Position numbers and translations under genes: made by a program. Below are positions 25,827-34,580 of a stretch of DNA of 47,191 nt, in pieces; the stretch's first letter is position 1, and the number at the start of each line of letters is the position of its first letter. This DNA comes from Desulfurococcales archaeon (GTDB lineage: Archaea; Thermoproteota; Thermoprotei_A; Sulfolobales; Desulfurococcaceae). The notes beneath the pieces were generated by a model that made no database searches, was not told the origin of the DNA, and saw nothing but the letters and a program-made list of their open reading frames with translations. The DNA is taken from the NCBI GenBank assembly GCA_027022365.1, contig JALVYU010000003.1:1-47191 (forward strand). Direction: 5' to 3'.

Positions 25827-27557
25827 TTATGGTTCCTCTACGACATAGTTGGGAACGGTTTCTGGTAGGCTTGTTTTTGTCGCTGTTACCTTGTTCAGGA
25901 CCCTATGTGTTATGACCAGCAAAGCTATTCCTACTGGCAATAGTATTATGGGGCTTGTGATCCCTGCTGCGAACAATACGTAGAGTACTATCCCTATGCC
26001 AGCCGCTGTGACCGCGTATGGTATCTGTGTGTTTACGTGGTCTATGTGGTCTGCTCCGCTGAACATTGATGACATTATTGTTGTATCGCTTATGGGGCTG
26101 CAGTGATCCCCGAAGATGCCTCCACTGAATACCGCCGCTATCGATGCGTAGACTATAGTCATTATCATGGGGTTGCCTGCGTCCAGTTGGCTTGATGCTA
26201 GCTCGTAGGCCATTGTTATGGCTATGGGCATCATTATGCCGAAGGTTCCCCAGCTGGTTCCCGTTGTGAACGATATGAACATCGAGACCAGGAAGATCAC
26301 TAGCGGCACCAGTGCTGCTGGGAACGCTATGCTCTTAGCCGCTGCGACCACGTAGTCGGCTGTGCCTACTGCGTCTACACCGCTCTTAATGCTCCAGGCA
26401 AGAAGCAGTATCGCGTTAGCGTATACCATGAGGTACATACCCTTCAGCGTGTACTCCATTGCCTTCTCAAAGCTAAGGCTTCTATAGAGGAGGCTGGCCG
26501 TCAACGCTAGGAGGTATGCGGCGAAACTACCCCATAGCAGGGCTGTCGCGCTGTCGCTCTCCATCAACGCCTCGTTGAACGGTACTTTCCACCAAGGGAT
26601 GCTGAGCTTTGAGGCCTGAATAACGGCCACGGCGCCAGTATACCAAATCCCTAGAAGAGTGACTGTTACCAAAGCTATTATCGACGCTATGAAGACCCAT
26701 CCAGGGGTCTTCCTCGTGCCCGACGCGACCTTAAGAACCTCCTCGGTAGGCATAAGCGGCTTCGCATTGTCTCTCAGCACCTTGCCTTCCTGGACGGCGC
26801 GGTGCTCGGCCTTCAACATAGGCCCTATGTGTCTTCTCGTCATAACTGCTAGGAAGACCAGTATTATCGCGAGGATCGAGTAGAACCTGAAGGGTACTGA
26901 TTGTAGCCATGCCGCGTAAGCCGCCATGTTAACGCCGATGCTTCCAAGTCCTCCCTTGATCAAGCCGACCTCGTAGCCTATCCATGTCGAGACAAGAGCT
27001 ATTCCAGCAACAGGAGCTGCCGTAGAGTCGACTATATAGCTTAGGAGCTCCCTGCTCACCCTTGTCTTGTCTGTTATTGGTCTGGTGGCGTTCCCGACCA
27101 CGATCGTGTTCGTGTAGTCGTCGAAGAAAATGACTACGCCGAGGACTGAGGCGAGAAGACTGGCGGCTCTGGAGGACTTTATCTTCGTTGCTATGCTGGA
27201 TGCTAGACTATGTATTGCCCCCGAGGCGTAAAGCACTCCCACGAAAGCACCGATAATAAAGTCGAAAACCAGTATCGTCGCGTTCCACGAGTCAGAAGCA
27301 CTCGCCACTATCCATTCAAGAGTCTTGCTCGTAGCGGCTACAGGATTATAGCCTGCCACCATGAGACCAGCGACCCATACCCCTGCAAAGAGTGCTGGGA
27401 GAACCTGTCTCGTCACTATTGCGAGCACTATTGCTAGGAGGGGTGGTAGTAGTGGAAACAATAATGTGCCTGTAGGCCCCACCTTGTATGCGAGCAAACC
27501 GATCACGAGCACGGAAACAACTATTATTGTTTTTAAGAGCTTCTGAGCCGAAACCAT
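25827..27557 (-). CDS. nhaC: Na+/H+ antiporter, NhaC family
   Basis: A 576-residue membrane protein with about 12 helices. The NhaC/COG1757 landmarks are present: FFDDYTNTIVVGN (about 143-155), DSTAAPVAGIALVSTW and GGIFGDHCSPISDTTIMSS near 475-495. It exchanges Na+ against H+ (some members exchange other cations or organic anions). GGGGTGAAA lies a few bases before the ATG. It would complement the sodium-exporting decarboxylase encoded at 12.7-17.5 kb. Confidence 0.9.
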   Translation of the reverse strand: MVSAQKLLKTIIVVSVLVIGLLAYKVGPTGTLLFPLLPPLLAIVLAIVTRQVLPALFAGVWVAGLMVAGYNPVAATSKTLEWIVASASDSWNATILVFDFIIGAFVGVLYASGAIHSLASSIATKIKSSRAASLLASVLGVVIFFDDYTNTIVVGNATRPITDKTRVSRELLSYIVDSTAAPVAGIALVSTWIGYEVGLIKGGLGSIGVNMAAYAAWLQSVPFRFYSILAIILVFLAVMTRRHIGPMLKAEHRAVQEGKVLRDNAKPLMPTEEVLKVASGTRKTPGWVFIASIIALVTVTLLGIWYTGAVAVIQASKLSIPWWKVPFNEALMESDSATALLWGSFAAYLLALTASLLYRSLSFEKAMEYTLKGMYLMVYANAILLLAWSIKSGVDAVGTADYVVAAAKSIAFPAALVPLVIFLVSMFISFTTGTSWGTFGIMMPIAITMAYELASSQLDAGNPMIMTIVYASIAAVFSGGIFGDHCSPISDTTIMSSMFSGADHIDHVNTQIPYAVTAAGIGIVLYVLFAAGITSPIILLPVGIALLVITHRVLNKVTATKTSLPETVPNYVVEEP

Positions 27558-27653
27558 TTAGTTTCACCCCTGCATTAACATGTTAATTCCTCTAGGAAGC
27601 TTGTGGCAGGGTATTTACTTGTTTGGCGTGAATGGTTCTAAACAGATATTCTT

Positions 27654-27671
27654 ATGTACTATATAGTACAT
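27654..27671. promoter_or_regulatory. 18-bp perfect palindrome over the TATA region
   Basis: ATGTACTATATAGTACAT reads identically on both strands, with CTATATAG at its centre acting as the likely TATA box. It lies 19 bases before the ATG at 27691, with AGGTG in between. A homodimeric regulator bound here would block TBP; the downstream protein is an obvious candidate for autoregulation. Confidence 0.55.
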
Positions 27672-27690
27672 TTTAGTCCTAGGTGTTACC

Positions 27691-28371
27691 ATGGAGTACA
27701 GCGTCGCGGAAGCAGTTAAAAAACTAATAGATGCCGATCCTAGCCTTAAAGAGTGCCTAGAAGCAGGAATCATAAACTATACGAGGATGGCGAAGAAGCT
27801 CAAGCCAATGATCGAGAAGATACTCGAAAAAGAGGTCAGCGTCGAAGCCATCAAGGCCTCGCTGATAAGATACAGTAAAACGACAAGCAGGCCCAAATGG
27901 AGGCCCGGTGTACTGAGAATACTCGCGAGAAGCGTCCTAGAGATAAGGACCGGGATAAGCGCAGTGACTGTCAGGATACACATGATGCCTTACATAATAA
28001 ATATTGTTAATAAACTACTAGGCAGAGCAAGATTCCTAGCAGTTATCCAGGGACTAAACAATGTGACGCTAATAGTAAGTGATGAGCATTACGGCGAGAT
28101 ACTAGATCAGCTAGGCAAAGAAAACGTTGTCGAGGAGATAAGGGGGGAATCAGCCCTAGTGATCATAAGCCCGAAAGAGATAATCAGGACACCGGGATTT
28201 CTAGCATATATCATGGATCTCCTCGGTAGGAACGGTATAAATGTGCTACAGGCGGTATCATATTATACCGAGACAATGATACTCGTCTCATCAGATGATC
28301 TCATGAAAGCATTCAAGATAATATCGGACGCTATACAGCTTGCAAAATACTATGTTGGGCTAAATAAGTAG
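27691..28371 (+). CDS. ACT-like regulatory protein (putative)
   Basis: A 226-residue cytosolic protein. Residues 1-75 form a helical, possibly DNA-binding unit (SVAEAVKKLIDADPSL, VEAIKASLIRYSK). Residues 90-220 contain two alpha/beta repeats resembling ACT domains: RFLAVIQGLNNVTLIVSD, and INVLQAVSYYTETMILVS after a segment with GFLAYIMDLLGRNG. ACT domains bind amino acids and control metabolism or transcription. The ligand is unknown. A regulator that binds its own palindromic promoter would fit. The 3' end overlaps the convergent gene by 41 bases. Confidence 0.65.
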   Translation: MEYSVAEAVKKLIDADPSLKECLEAGIINYTRMAKKLKPMIEKILEKEVSVEAIKASLIRYSKTTSRPKWRPGVLRILARSVLEIRTGISAVTVRIHMMPYIINIVNKLLGRARFLAVIQGLNNVTLIVSDEHYGEILDQLGKENVVEEIRGESALVIISPKEIIRTPGFLAYIMDLLGRNGINVLQAVSYYTETMILVSSDDLMKAFKIISDAIQLAKYYVGLNK

Positions 28372-28966
28372 TGCTTACATCTAGTACGGATAGGTGATAG
28401 AGATCGGCGACCGTACTCCTCAGCTCCTGGATCATGTTGTCTGGTACCTCACCACTCGAGATAGGATTTACCATTTCGTTCAGGATATAGGCGATCCTAT
28501 TTAGATCGTCTGCGATCTTCTTGACATTGCTTGGATCAATATTTTTACCCGCCATAAGGTTACTGATCCTTATAAGACGCTCCTGTACTTCATCCACAGC
28601 AGTCATAACCTTAAACATGTCTTTCATACCTAGATCATAGAGATGATAAGCTATTGTTGAAGCCCACGTCATATCATCGACTGATCTAGTGAGAGTACCA
28701 ATTGTCGTAGCATATAATCCGGGATGCACTATTTCGAACATGGTCAAGTTACCGTTGAACGGCTTGACGCAGTACTCGTTAAGAAAAAACGCAACAGCAC
28801 CTATGTCGAGTGAGCCCTGCTTTAATGCCTTCCCAAGATCCCAGATCAGCTCCTTACGAAGAGCGTTTATCCTGTCAAGGGCATTAATGTATAGGAACAA
28901 TAGACTGATAGATGATATGATCAAAGCTAGTAAAATAACTGCAATGATCTTATCACGCCTATTCAT
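28331..28966 (-). CDS. Membrane-anchored helical protein, unknown function
   Basis: A 211-residue protein with an N-terminal membrane helix (about 8-28, after MNRRDK) and a long alpha-helical remainder predicted to lie on one side of the membrane. No motif is recognised. The ATG at 28966 gives a sensible basic-then-hydrophobic start; a GTG three codons upstream is possible. Its last 41 bases are antisense to the end of the ACT-like gene. Confidence 0.6.
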   Translation of the reverse strand: MNRRDKIIAVILLALIISSISLLFLYINALDRINALRKELIWDLGKALKQGSLDIGAVAFFLNEYCVKPFNGNLTMFEIVHPGLYATTIGTLTRSVDDMTWASTIAYHLYDLGMKDMFKVMTAVDEVQERLIRISNLMAGKNIDPSNVKKIADDLNRIAYILNEMVNPISSGEVPDNMIQELRSTVADLYHLSVLDVSTTYLAQHSILQAV

Positions 28967-29149
28967 GATAATCACGCCTTGTATAGTATGAGTGAACCTC
29001 CTTATTTGGCCTCCGTCTCAACTATTATTTCACTATTATGTGTAGAATGCCTTTAAAATAATGTTTGCTTTAAGAAACACTTCCTGTTGGATCAATTAAT
29101 TAAATCAAATTATATATGGTACCGTCAGTTTTAGAATATTTAAAGACAA

Positions 29150-29160
29150 TTTATATATAA
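29150..29160 (+). promoter_or_regulatory. TATA box of the giant surface-protein gene
   Basis: TTTATATATAA lies about 55 bases before the GTG at 29211. The GGAGGGA ribosome binding site at 29199-29205 falls inside the predicted short leader. The rest of 28976-29210 is AT-rich without other features. Confidence 0.5.
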
Positions 29161-29210
29161 CACATATCAAGTAAATCTACTATGTCAATGTATTTTATGG
29201 AGGGAGTAAT

Positions 29211-32200
29211 GTGGGTACGAAAAATATATTCGTAAGTATATTTCTCCTTGTAGCAATACTATTATCATCGGTCTATGCGTATGCCAATATAATACCACAG
29301 GGCCTTAGCACCGAAGCCTCATCTTCCGCAGTCCTCGCTATACCTCCCGGCTCATCTATTTATATCAAAGTAGACCCAAGGACGGGGAGCATTATCATAC
29401 CGAATCAGAGCCAGCTCAGACTTCCAGGCATAGCCTATGACGCACTGCAACATGTTCCTGCATGGATAAGGCGTCTGCTCGAGAGACAGTTCTACCTCCT
29501 CCTGCAGGAAGACATGGTTGTCCCTGGGAGGAGCTATCCTTCAATATGTGATCTCAATCATGACGGTTTGCCGGACATCGTTGTGGGTTCTAGGGGTGGG
29601 ATAATATATGTCTACATAGATGTTGGGAAGCAATATGACCCTATATACAAACTGTTAACGACGATCAATGTAACAAAGGATATAGGCGTAAATAAGACGC
29701 TAGACTATGTCGGTGTAGCCGCGGGCGATATCGACGGCGATGGCCTCCCCGATATAGTCGTCGGCCTGCCGAACGGAACCCTGCTCCTCTATAGGAACAC
29801 CGGTACGGAGAACCAGCCCTCCTGGACTCTTGATACATCGTACTTTAAGGGAGTAAAAGTCGGTGGATACGCGGCTCCAGACATATACGATGTTAACGGT
29901 GATGGTAAAAAGGATCTAGTTGTAGGCAGTAAGGAGGGGATCATCTACTGCTACCTCAACGAGGGTACACCTGGAAACCCGAAGTGGGTTTATAACCCAC
30001 AGTATTTTCCGGCCTGGCTTGAAAACTGGTATGATGAACGTGGATGGCATTATGAGGGGGTATGGATCGGAAACTATAGCGTCCCGTACCTCTTCAGCCA
30101 CGCGGGCACACTGTACATGATAGTGGGTGATTGGAACGGCACACTCTACCTATTCAGGAACACCGGGTACTCCAGCGACGGCTATCCTTCATGGGAGAAG
30201 ACCGGGCCTCTCCCCAACCTCGGAGTATCCAGTTATAGCGCGCCAGCCATAGGCGACCTAAACGGTGATGGGCAAGAAGACCTAGTCCTAGGATCAGGCG
30301 ACGGCCACTTATACCTGGTCAAGAACTTCGGCTCACCCATATACCCGTACTTCAAGACCTGGCCCAGCGGCGCCGAGAACTACTTGCTGGCAAAATGGTT
30401 CTGGGGGCCGGCATACTACCCGCTCATGGACACTATACCGGTATTGGGAACCGATTACAAGTACGTCGACCTCTACGCTAAGCTCATCCTGAACACGACC
30501 GCTCCATACATAGACGAGGTGGCATACGCGATAGCTGTTGATAGACCTGCGAATCTGAAGATGCTGGCCGACAGGAATGGTAGCTGGCTATACGTGCTGA
30601 ATGCTAAGAGCATATATGAGATGGCGGAGAAGCTCCCATATGTTCAGGTAGTCGATTTTAAAGACTACAGCACGCTCAAATACAAGACCGAGGACGGCTG
30701 GAAAATACTGCCTGCGAATATCTACTATAAATACCTCGTCACGTTCAACAGGTATATTCTAGCCCCATGGGGCTGGCCGACGAGATACAATGGGAAGTTC
30801 TTCCGCACATTCCTCCCGTTCGATAATAGGTACAATGTGACTCTCTACCAGATGGTTGAGAACGCCACTACGATGTACCAGGCAGCCTACAGGATAGACT
30901 ATTGGCTAAGAGCGGTGATCAAGGCGTGGTGGCACATGGGGCCGAAGTGGAAGCCCTGGGGATGGTACAACATATACCTTCACCTTACTGATAAGGAGTA
31001 CGCGATACTATGTGGAGAATTCTCGATCATATATGAGGCGGCGGCGAGAGCAGTCCTAATACCTACGGTCGTGGTCGTGGATATAGCCGAGGACCACCAG
31101 TTCAACAACTTCTGGTACAATGGTACATGGCACCATGTAGACGCCTCCTCGGGCTCTTCAGGACCAAACGGTACGTGGAGAGAATACTTTGACCCGCCAA
31201 GAGGCCTGGCCGGATGGTATAAGGACAAAGGCTTCAGCTGGGTGATGGAGTGGGAGGAGGACGGAATGTATGATTGCCCGTGGAGAAGCCCAATACCCTA
31301 CGCACCGGAAGGCATGCTGGCCAACCTGACTTTCCATGTAGTCGATGAGAACGGCAAGCCGATCGATGGTGCTAGGGTCGAGGTTTGGAGCCACTGGACG
31401 ATTGAGCACCACTACGACACGGCCCCCTACATAGCCGGCTTCGTGTTCACCGACAAGAACGGCTACGCACTCTTCCCGATGCTAGGGCTTGGGAGAACCC
31501 ATAACTTCACAGTAATAGTGACCAGCAGGATAGGCTCAACAATGTTCGAGATCCACTTAACCCACGGAGGCGTCTACAACTACACGGTCGTGATACCCGG
31601 TAAGTTGCCGGAGTTCGCCGGGCCATCGAAGATCATAGGCCTAGGAACATCAAAGAAGTACCTTAAGGTCTTTGTAGGGGTTATGCATGGAGAACAGCAT
31701 CCGCCGGATTGGATAGACATACTGTACAGGTACTTCGGCTACCGCTACTACATTGAGTTCTACAAGGGGGTATGGATAAACGCCTACATAGTGGATAAGA
31801 GCGGGCTCGAGAAATATATGGAGAACTCGTTTTTCCCAGCATATTATGCAGCGGTAAAGACCAAGGAGTTCGACACGGGCTTCCTCCCGATCAACAACAC
31901 GGTCTACATTATACTCTCGAACAGGCAGAGCCTAGTAACAACAGTCTATGTCTATGTAACGGTAAGCCTCTATGAGGATAAAGTCGCTCCGAGTGTAAAG
32001 ATATTATCTCCGTCGACGGGCTCGTATGTCAACTCAAGTACCGTGACGATAAATTATACCTCTACAGCCGAGGATGTCGCATACTACCTTGTAAGCGTGG
32101 ATGGAGGAGCCCCGGTTAAGGTATCCGGGACTGTATTTACTGCCAAGGGCCTCGCAGATGGAAAACACGTCATAACAGTTAGGGCGGTAGATATATCAGG

Positions 32201-32876
32201 AAACATAGGAGATCCCGCAACAGTAACCATAATAGTTGATACAAAGCCCCCCGTTATAGAGCTGGAGAACGTGGCTGATGGTAGCCTAGTTACGAGCCCG
32301 ACTCTGACCATTAGCGGTAAAGCCGTTGATGCGGTAAAACTATGGGTGAACGGCGAGCAGGTGAAGCTTGGAAGTGACGGGTCGTTCACAATAAAAGTTA
32401 ATCTCCAGACAGGTATGAACAAGATAGTTTTCAAAGCCGTTGATGAGGCTGGCAATACTATTGTTAAGGATATCCGTGTCTACTACTACCCGGAGCTCGC
32501 CACGAAGCAGAACCTAGAGAAACTAGCCAATCTTATCCTCACATCTCTCAGCCGGGAGACCCAGAAGATCCTGAGCAGCAACCAGGAAGTACTAAGCGAG
32601 ATGAGCAAGGCCAACACGATGTTATCCACTATAAGGACAACGCTGACAAGTCTACAGGACACCATTAACTCTAAAACATCAGGCCTGGAATCCCTGATAA
32701 ACAATGTAGCCAGGGAGATCAAAAACAATATAGAGACAAGCAGTAACGGTATCGTCGGAAACATAACATCCAAAATTAACGGATTAACACCGACCCTCTA
32801 CGCAGACCTGATTATATTACTGGTAGTCCTAGGCCTAGTTGCCGTCTCTGCCTATGGTATATTCAAGAAGAAATAA
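29211..32876 (+). CDS. Giant surface protein: FG-GAP repeats, transglutaminase-like domain, Ig modules, coiled-coil stalk
   Basis: 1221 residues. After a signal peptide (about 5-25) come four FG-GAP/VCBS-type repeats with Ca-binding DxDGDG loops near residues 115, 173, 227 and 349. A transglutaminase-like fold has a plausible catalytic triad C601, H629 and D644 (CGEFS, EDHQF, WHHVDAS). Beta-sandwich modules at about 710-790 and two Ig-like repeats (about 925-1090) are followed by a heptad-like helical stretch (1100-1190) and a C-terminal membrane helix ending FKKK. This suggests a filamentous, oligomeric surface enzyme or scaffold, reminiscent in layout of stalked Staphylothermus surface proteins. 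Peptide-bond cleavage or cross-linking are both possible. Start is GTG with GGAGGGA upstream. Confidence 0.85.
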   Translation: MGTKNIFVSIFLLVAILLSSVYAYANIIPQGLSTEASSSAVLAIPPGSSIYIKVDPRTGSIIIPNQSQLRLPGIAYDALQHVPAWIRRLLERQFYLLLQEDMVVPGRSYPSICDLNHDGLPDIVVGSRGGIIYVYIDVGKQYDPIYKLLTTINVTKDIGVNKTLDYVGVAAGDIDGDGLPDIVVGLPNGTLLLYRNTGTENQPSWTLDTSYFKGVKVGGYAAPDIYDVNGDGKKDLVVGSKEGIIYCYLNEGTPGNPKWVYNPQYFPAWLENWYDERGWHYEGVWIGNYSVPYLFSHAGTLYMIVGDWNGTLYLFRNTGYSSDGYPSWEKTGPLPNLGVSSYSAPAIGDLNGDGQEDLVLGSGDGHLYLVKNFGSPIYPYFKTWPSGAENYLLAKWFWGPAYYPLMDTIPVLGTDYKYVDLYAKLILNTTAPYIDEVAYAIAVDRPANLKMLADRNGSWLYVLNAKSIYEMAEKLPYVQVVDFKDYSTLKYKTEDGWKILPANIYYKYLVTFNRYILAPWGWPTRYNGKFFRTFLPFDNRYNVTLYQMVENATTMYQAAYRIDYWLRAVIKAWWHMGPKWKPWGWYNIYLHLTDKEYAILCGEFSIIYEAAARAVLIPTVVVVDIAEDHQFNNFWYNGTWHHVDASSGSSGPNGTWREYFDPPRGLAGWYKDKGFSWVMEWEEDGMYDCPWRSPIPYAPEGMLANLTFHVVDENGKPIDGARVEVWSHWTIEHHYDTAPYIAGFVFTDKNGYALFPMLGLGRTHNFTVIVTSRIGSTMFEIHLTHGGVYNYTVVIPGKLPEFAGPSKIIGLGTSKKYLKVFVGVMHGEQHPPDWIDILYRYFGYRYYIEFYKGVWINAYIVDKSGLEKYMENSFFPAYYAAVKTKEFDTGFLPINNTVYIILSNRQSLVTTVYVYVTVSLYEDKVAPSVKILSPSTGSYVNSSTVTINYTSTAEDVAYYLVSVDGGAPVKVSGTVFTAKGLADGKHVITVRAVDISGNIGDPATVTIIVDTKPPVIELENVADGSLVTSPTLTISGKAVDAVKLWVNGEQVKLGSDGSFTIKVNLQTGMNKIVFKAVDEAGNTIVKDIRVYYYPELATKQNLEKLANLILTSLSRETQKILSSNQEVLSEMSKANTMLSTIRTTLTSLQDTINSKTSGLESLINNVAREIKNNIETSSNGIVGNITSKINGLTPTLYADLIILLVVLGLVAVSAYGIFKKK

Positions 32877-32889
32877 TTAATCCCACACT

Positions 32890-32896
32890 ATTTTTC
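32890..32896 (+). terminator. T-run between convergent genes
   Basis: Five T follow the stop at 32876 by 14 bases, in a 37-base gap before the stop of the convergent HD gene. This is weak evidence of termination. Confidence 0.3.
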
Positions 32897-32913
32897 CTAA
32901 ATAATCACACCAA

Positions 32914-34467
32914 CTATATACCCATGAGCTCTAATTCCTTGACAACTTTCCTCAATAACTCTCTTGCCCAGATGATCACCCTTCTTCTCTCCAATAGATC
33001 GTTTTTGAGCCTCCTCATAAGACTTTCATCGTCGCAGTAAATATAGATGTATGGTAGCTTTAGGTTATCATAGTACTGGGCAAGCCACGCAATATAGTCG
33101 CTAACCTCCTCGAGTAGTTTGAGGCCGTCCCCTGTATCGACCAGTATGTTTTCAGGCTTGACACCATGATACCTGATATGAGATACTATTAGATGCCATC
33201 CCCTGCTCTCCTCCTCGAACTTCTCCTCAACAAGACCGCGATGAGCGAATATGTGTTTAGCCGCGTTTCCCAGAGACTTCATGTAGTTCCTGATCTCAAT
33301 ATCTCTCTTGAACAGTGTGAACGGCATAATCTCCCTATCTATGAAGGCTCTAGCATAGTATCTCATCTTAGGATCCCTTCTCTGATTTGACGCTCTCAGC
33401 ACTAGCCTCATTATGAGCTCATCTGTCATGCTCAGCGGCTGATCCAATAAGTTCTCAACGTATTTCTCCAGCAATAACTCTCTCAGAGGTTTACCGAGCA
33501 GGTTCTCGCCTGTACGCTCCTCATATAGAAGAGCTCTCTCAATGAGTCTTCTAAGCATCTCTGAGTAGAGGGTGACTTTGTGGTGGTAGTATACCTGGCG
33601 ATACATGAGGAGCCTTCCGCTCATGAAGGATTCTAGGGCTGGCAGGGCCTTGGCGTCGAAGACAATGTTTTGTCCTTCATGATCTATTCTCATCGAGTAT
33701 ATTATTCGTTCAAGCTCTACTTCTCCATAGCTGAGACCAGTCATTAGAGCATCTCGTAGGAGATAGTCTAGCCTATCCGCGTCTACAGGCGATGATATTA
33801 TCATATGGAGTACACGGTAGGCGCTCTCATTGAATAACAGGCTTTCCCTTAGTTCCCCGTACTTGTCCGGCTGAAGCACCACCACAATGTGCTCAGGCGT
33901 CAAACCAATACCATTCTCCGTCATTATGTCTGCCTCGACAAGTATTTCATTCAGCCTCTTCCACGAGAGGATTAGCTTAGCTCCCATCTCTTCGTGTAGT
34001 CCCTTACCACCTATTGCCTCCTCTACGGTGTGGCTGTAGGGATAATGAGCTATGTCGTGGAGTAAGCCGGCCAGCCTCATTGTCTGGACATATATGGCTT
34101 CGAGAAAACCCTTCAAATCCCGTGCTACGTATCCTCGGCCACGGAAGATCTTGTTGTCTTCAACCATTTTTCTCAGCAGACCTAGTTTATTCATATCAAA
34201 TAATTTCTCTAGATCTAGGCCTCGGAGCGTCGCCTTCGCGATCATTCCCGCCACATGCATTGCTCCTAGGCTGTGCTCCCACCTACTGTGCTTAGCGGCG
34301 GGATAGACCATGTATGTTGCCGACAGCTGTTTAATATGATGCAACCTATTGAAGACCGGTGTCTCTATAATCCTGTACTCTATATCGTTCACAGGTATCT
34401 CTCCATGGAGATGATCATGTATGACCGCTCTTATCTTCCCTAGGCCCACGATGTTCTCCACGTACAA
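32914..34467 (-). CDS. HD-superfamily phosphohydrolase, SAMHD1/COG1078-like
   Basis: A 517-residue cytosolic metal-dependent hydrolase. The HD set is complete: R62-xx-H65 (SRWEHSLGAMH), H137-D138 (LLHDIAHYPYSHT) and D231 in DADRLDY. The spacing matches dNTP triphosphohydrolases and SAMHD1. The likely substrate is a dNTP or another nucleotide, but many COG1078 members are uncharacterised. The start is TTG with GGGTGAG 9 bases upstream. It is transcribed away from the HEPN-like membrane gene, starts about 110 bases apart. Confidence 0.88.
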   Translation of the reverse strand: MYVENIVGLGKIRAVIHDHLHGEIPVNDIEYRIIETPVFNRLHHIKQLSATYMVYPAAKHSRWEHSLGAMHVAGMIAKATLRGLDLEKLFDMNKLGLLRKMVEDNKIFRGRGYVARDLKGFLEAIYVQTMRLAGLLHDIAHYPYSHTVEEAIGGKGLHEEMGAKLILSWKRLNEILVEADIMTENGIGLTPEHIVVVLQPDKYGELRESLLFNESAYRVLHMIISSPVDADRLDYLLRDALMTGLSYGEVELERIIYSMRIDHEGQNIVFDAKALPALESFMSGRLLMYRQVYYHHKVTLYSEMLRRLIERALLYEERTGENLLGKPLRELLLEKYVENLLDQPLSMTDELIMRLVLRASNQRRDPKMRYYARAFIDREIMPFTLFKRDIEIRNYMKSLGNAAKHIFAHRGLVEEKFEEESRGWHLIVSHIRYHGVKPENILVDTGDGLKLLEEVSDYIAWLAQYYDNLKLPYIYIYCDDESLMRRLKNDLLERRRVIIWARELLRKVVKELELMGI

Positions 34468-34580
34468 GCTCTGAGCTCACCCGGCGACAACGCGTCCTGT
34501 TTAATAGGTTCTTCACCCGATCAAAGATATTATAGTACTGAATCTAGGATAAATACTGTGTAGCGGAGTTGGAAGAGCAT

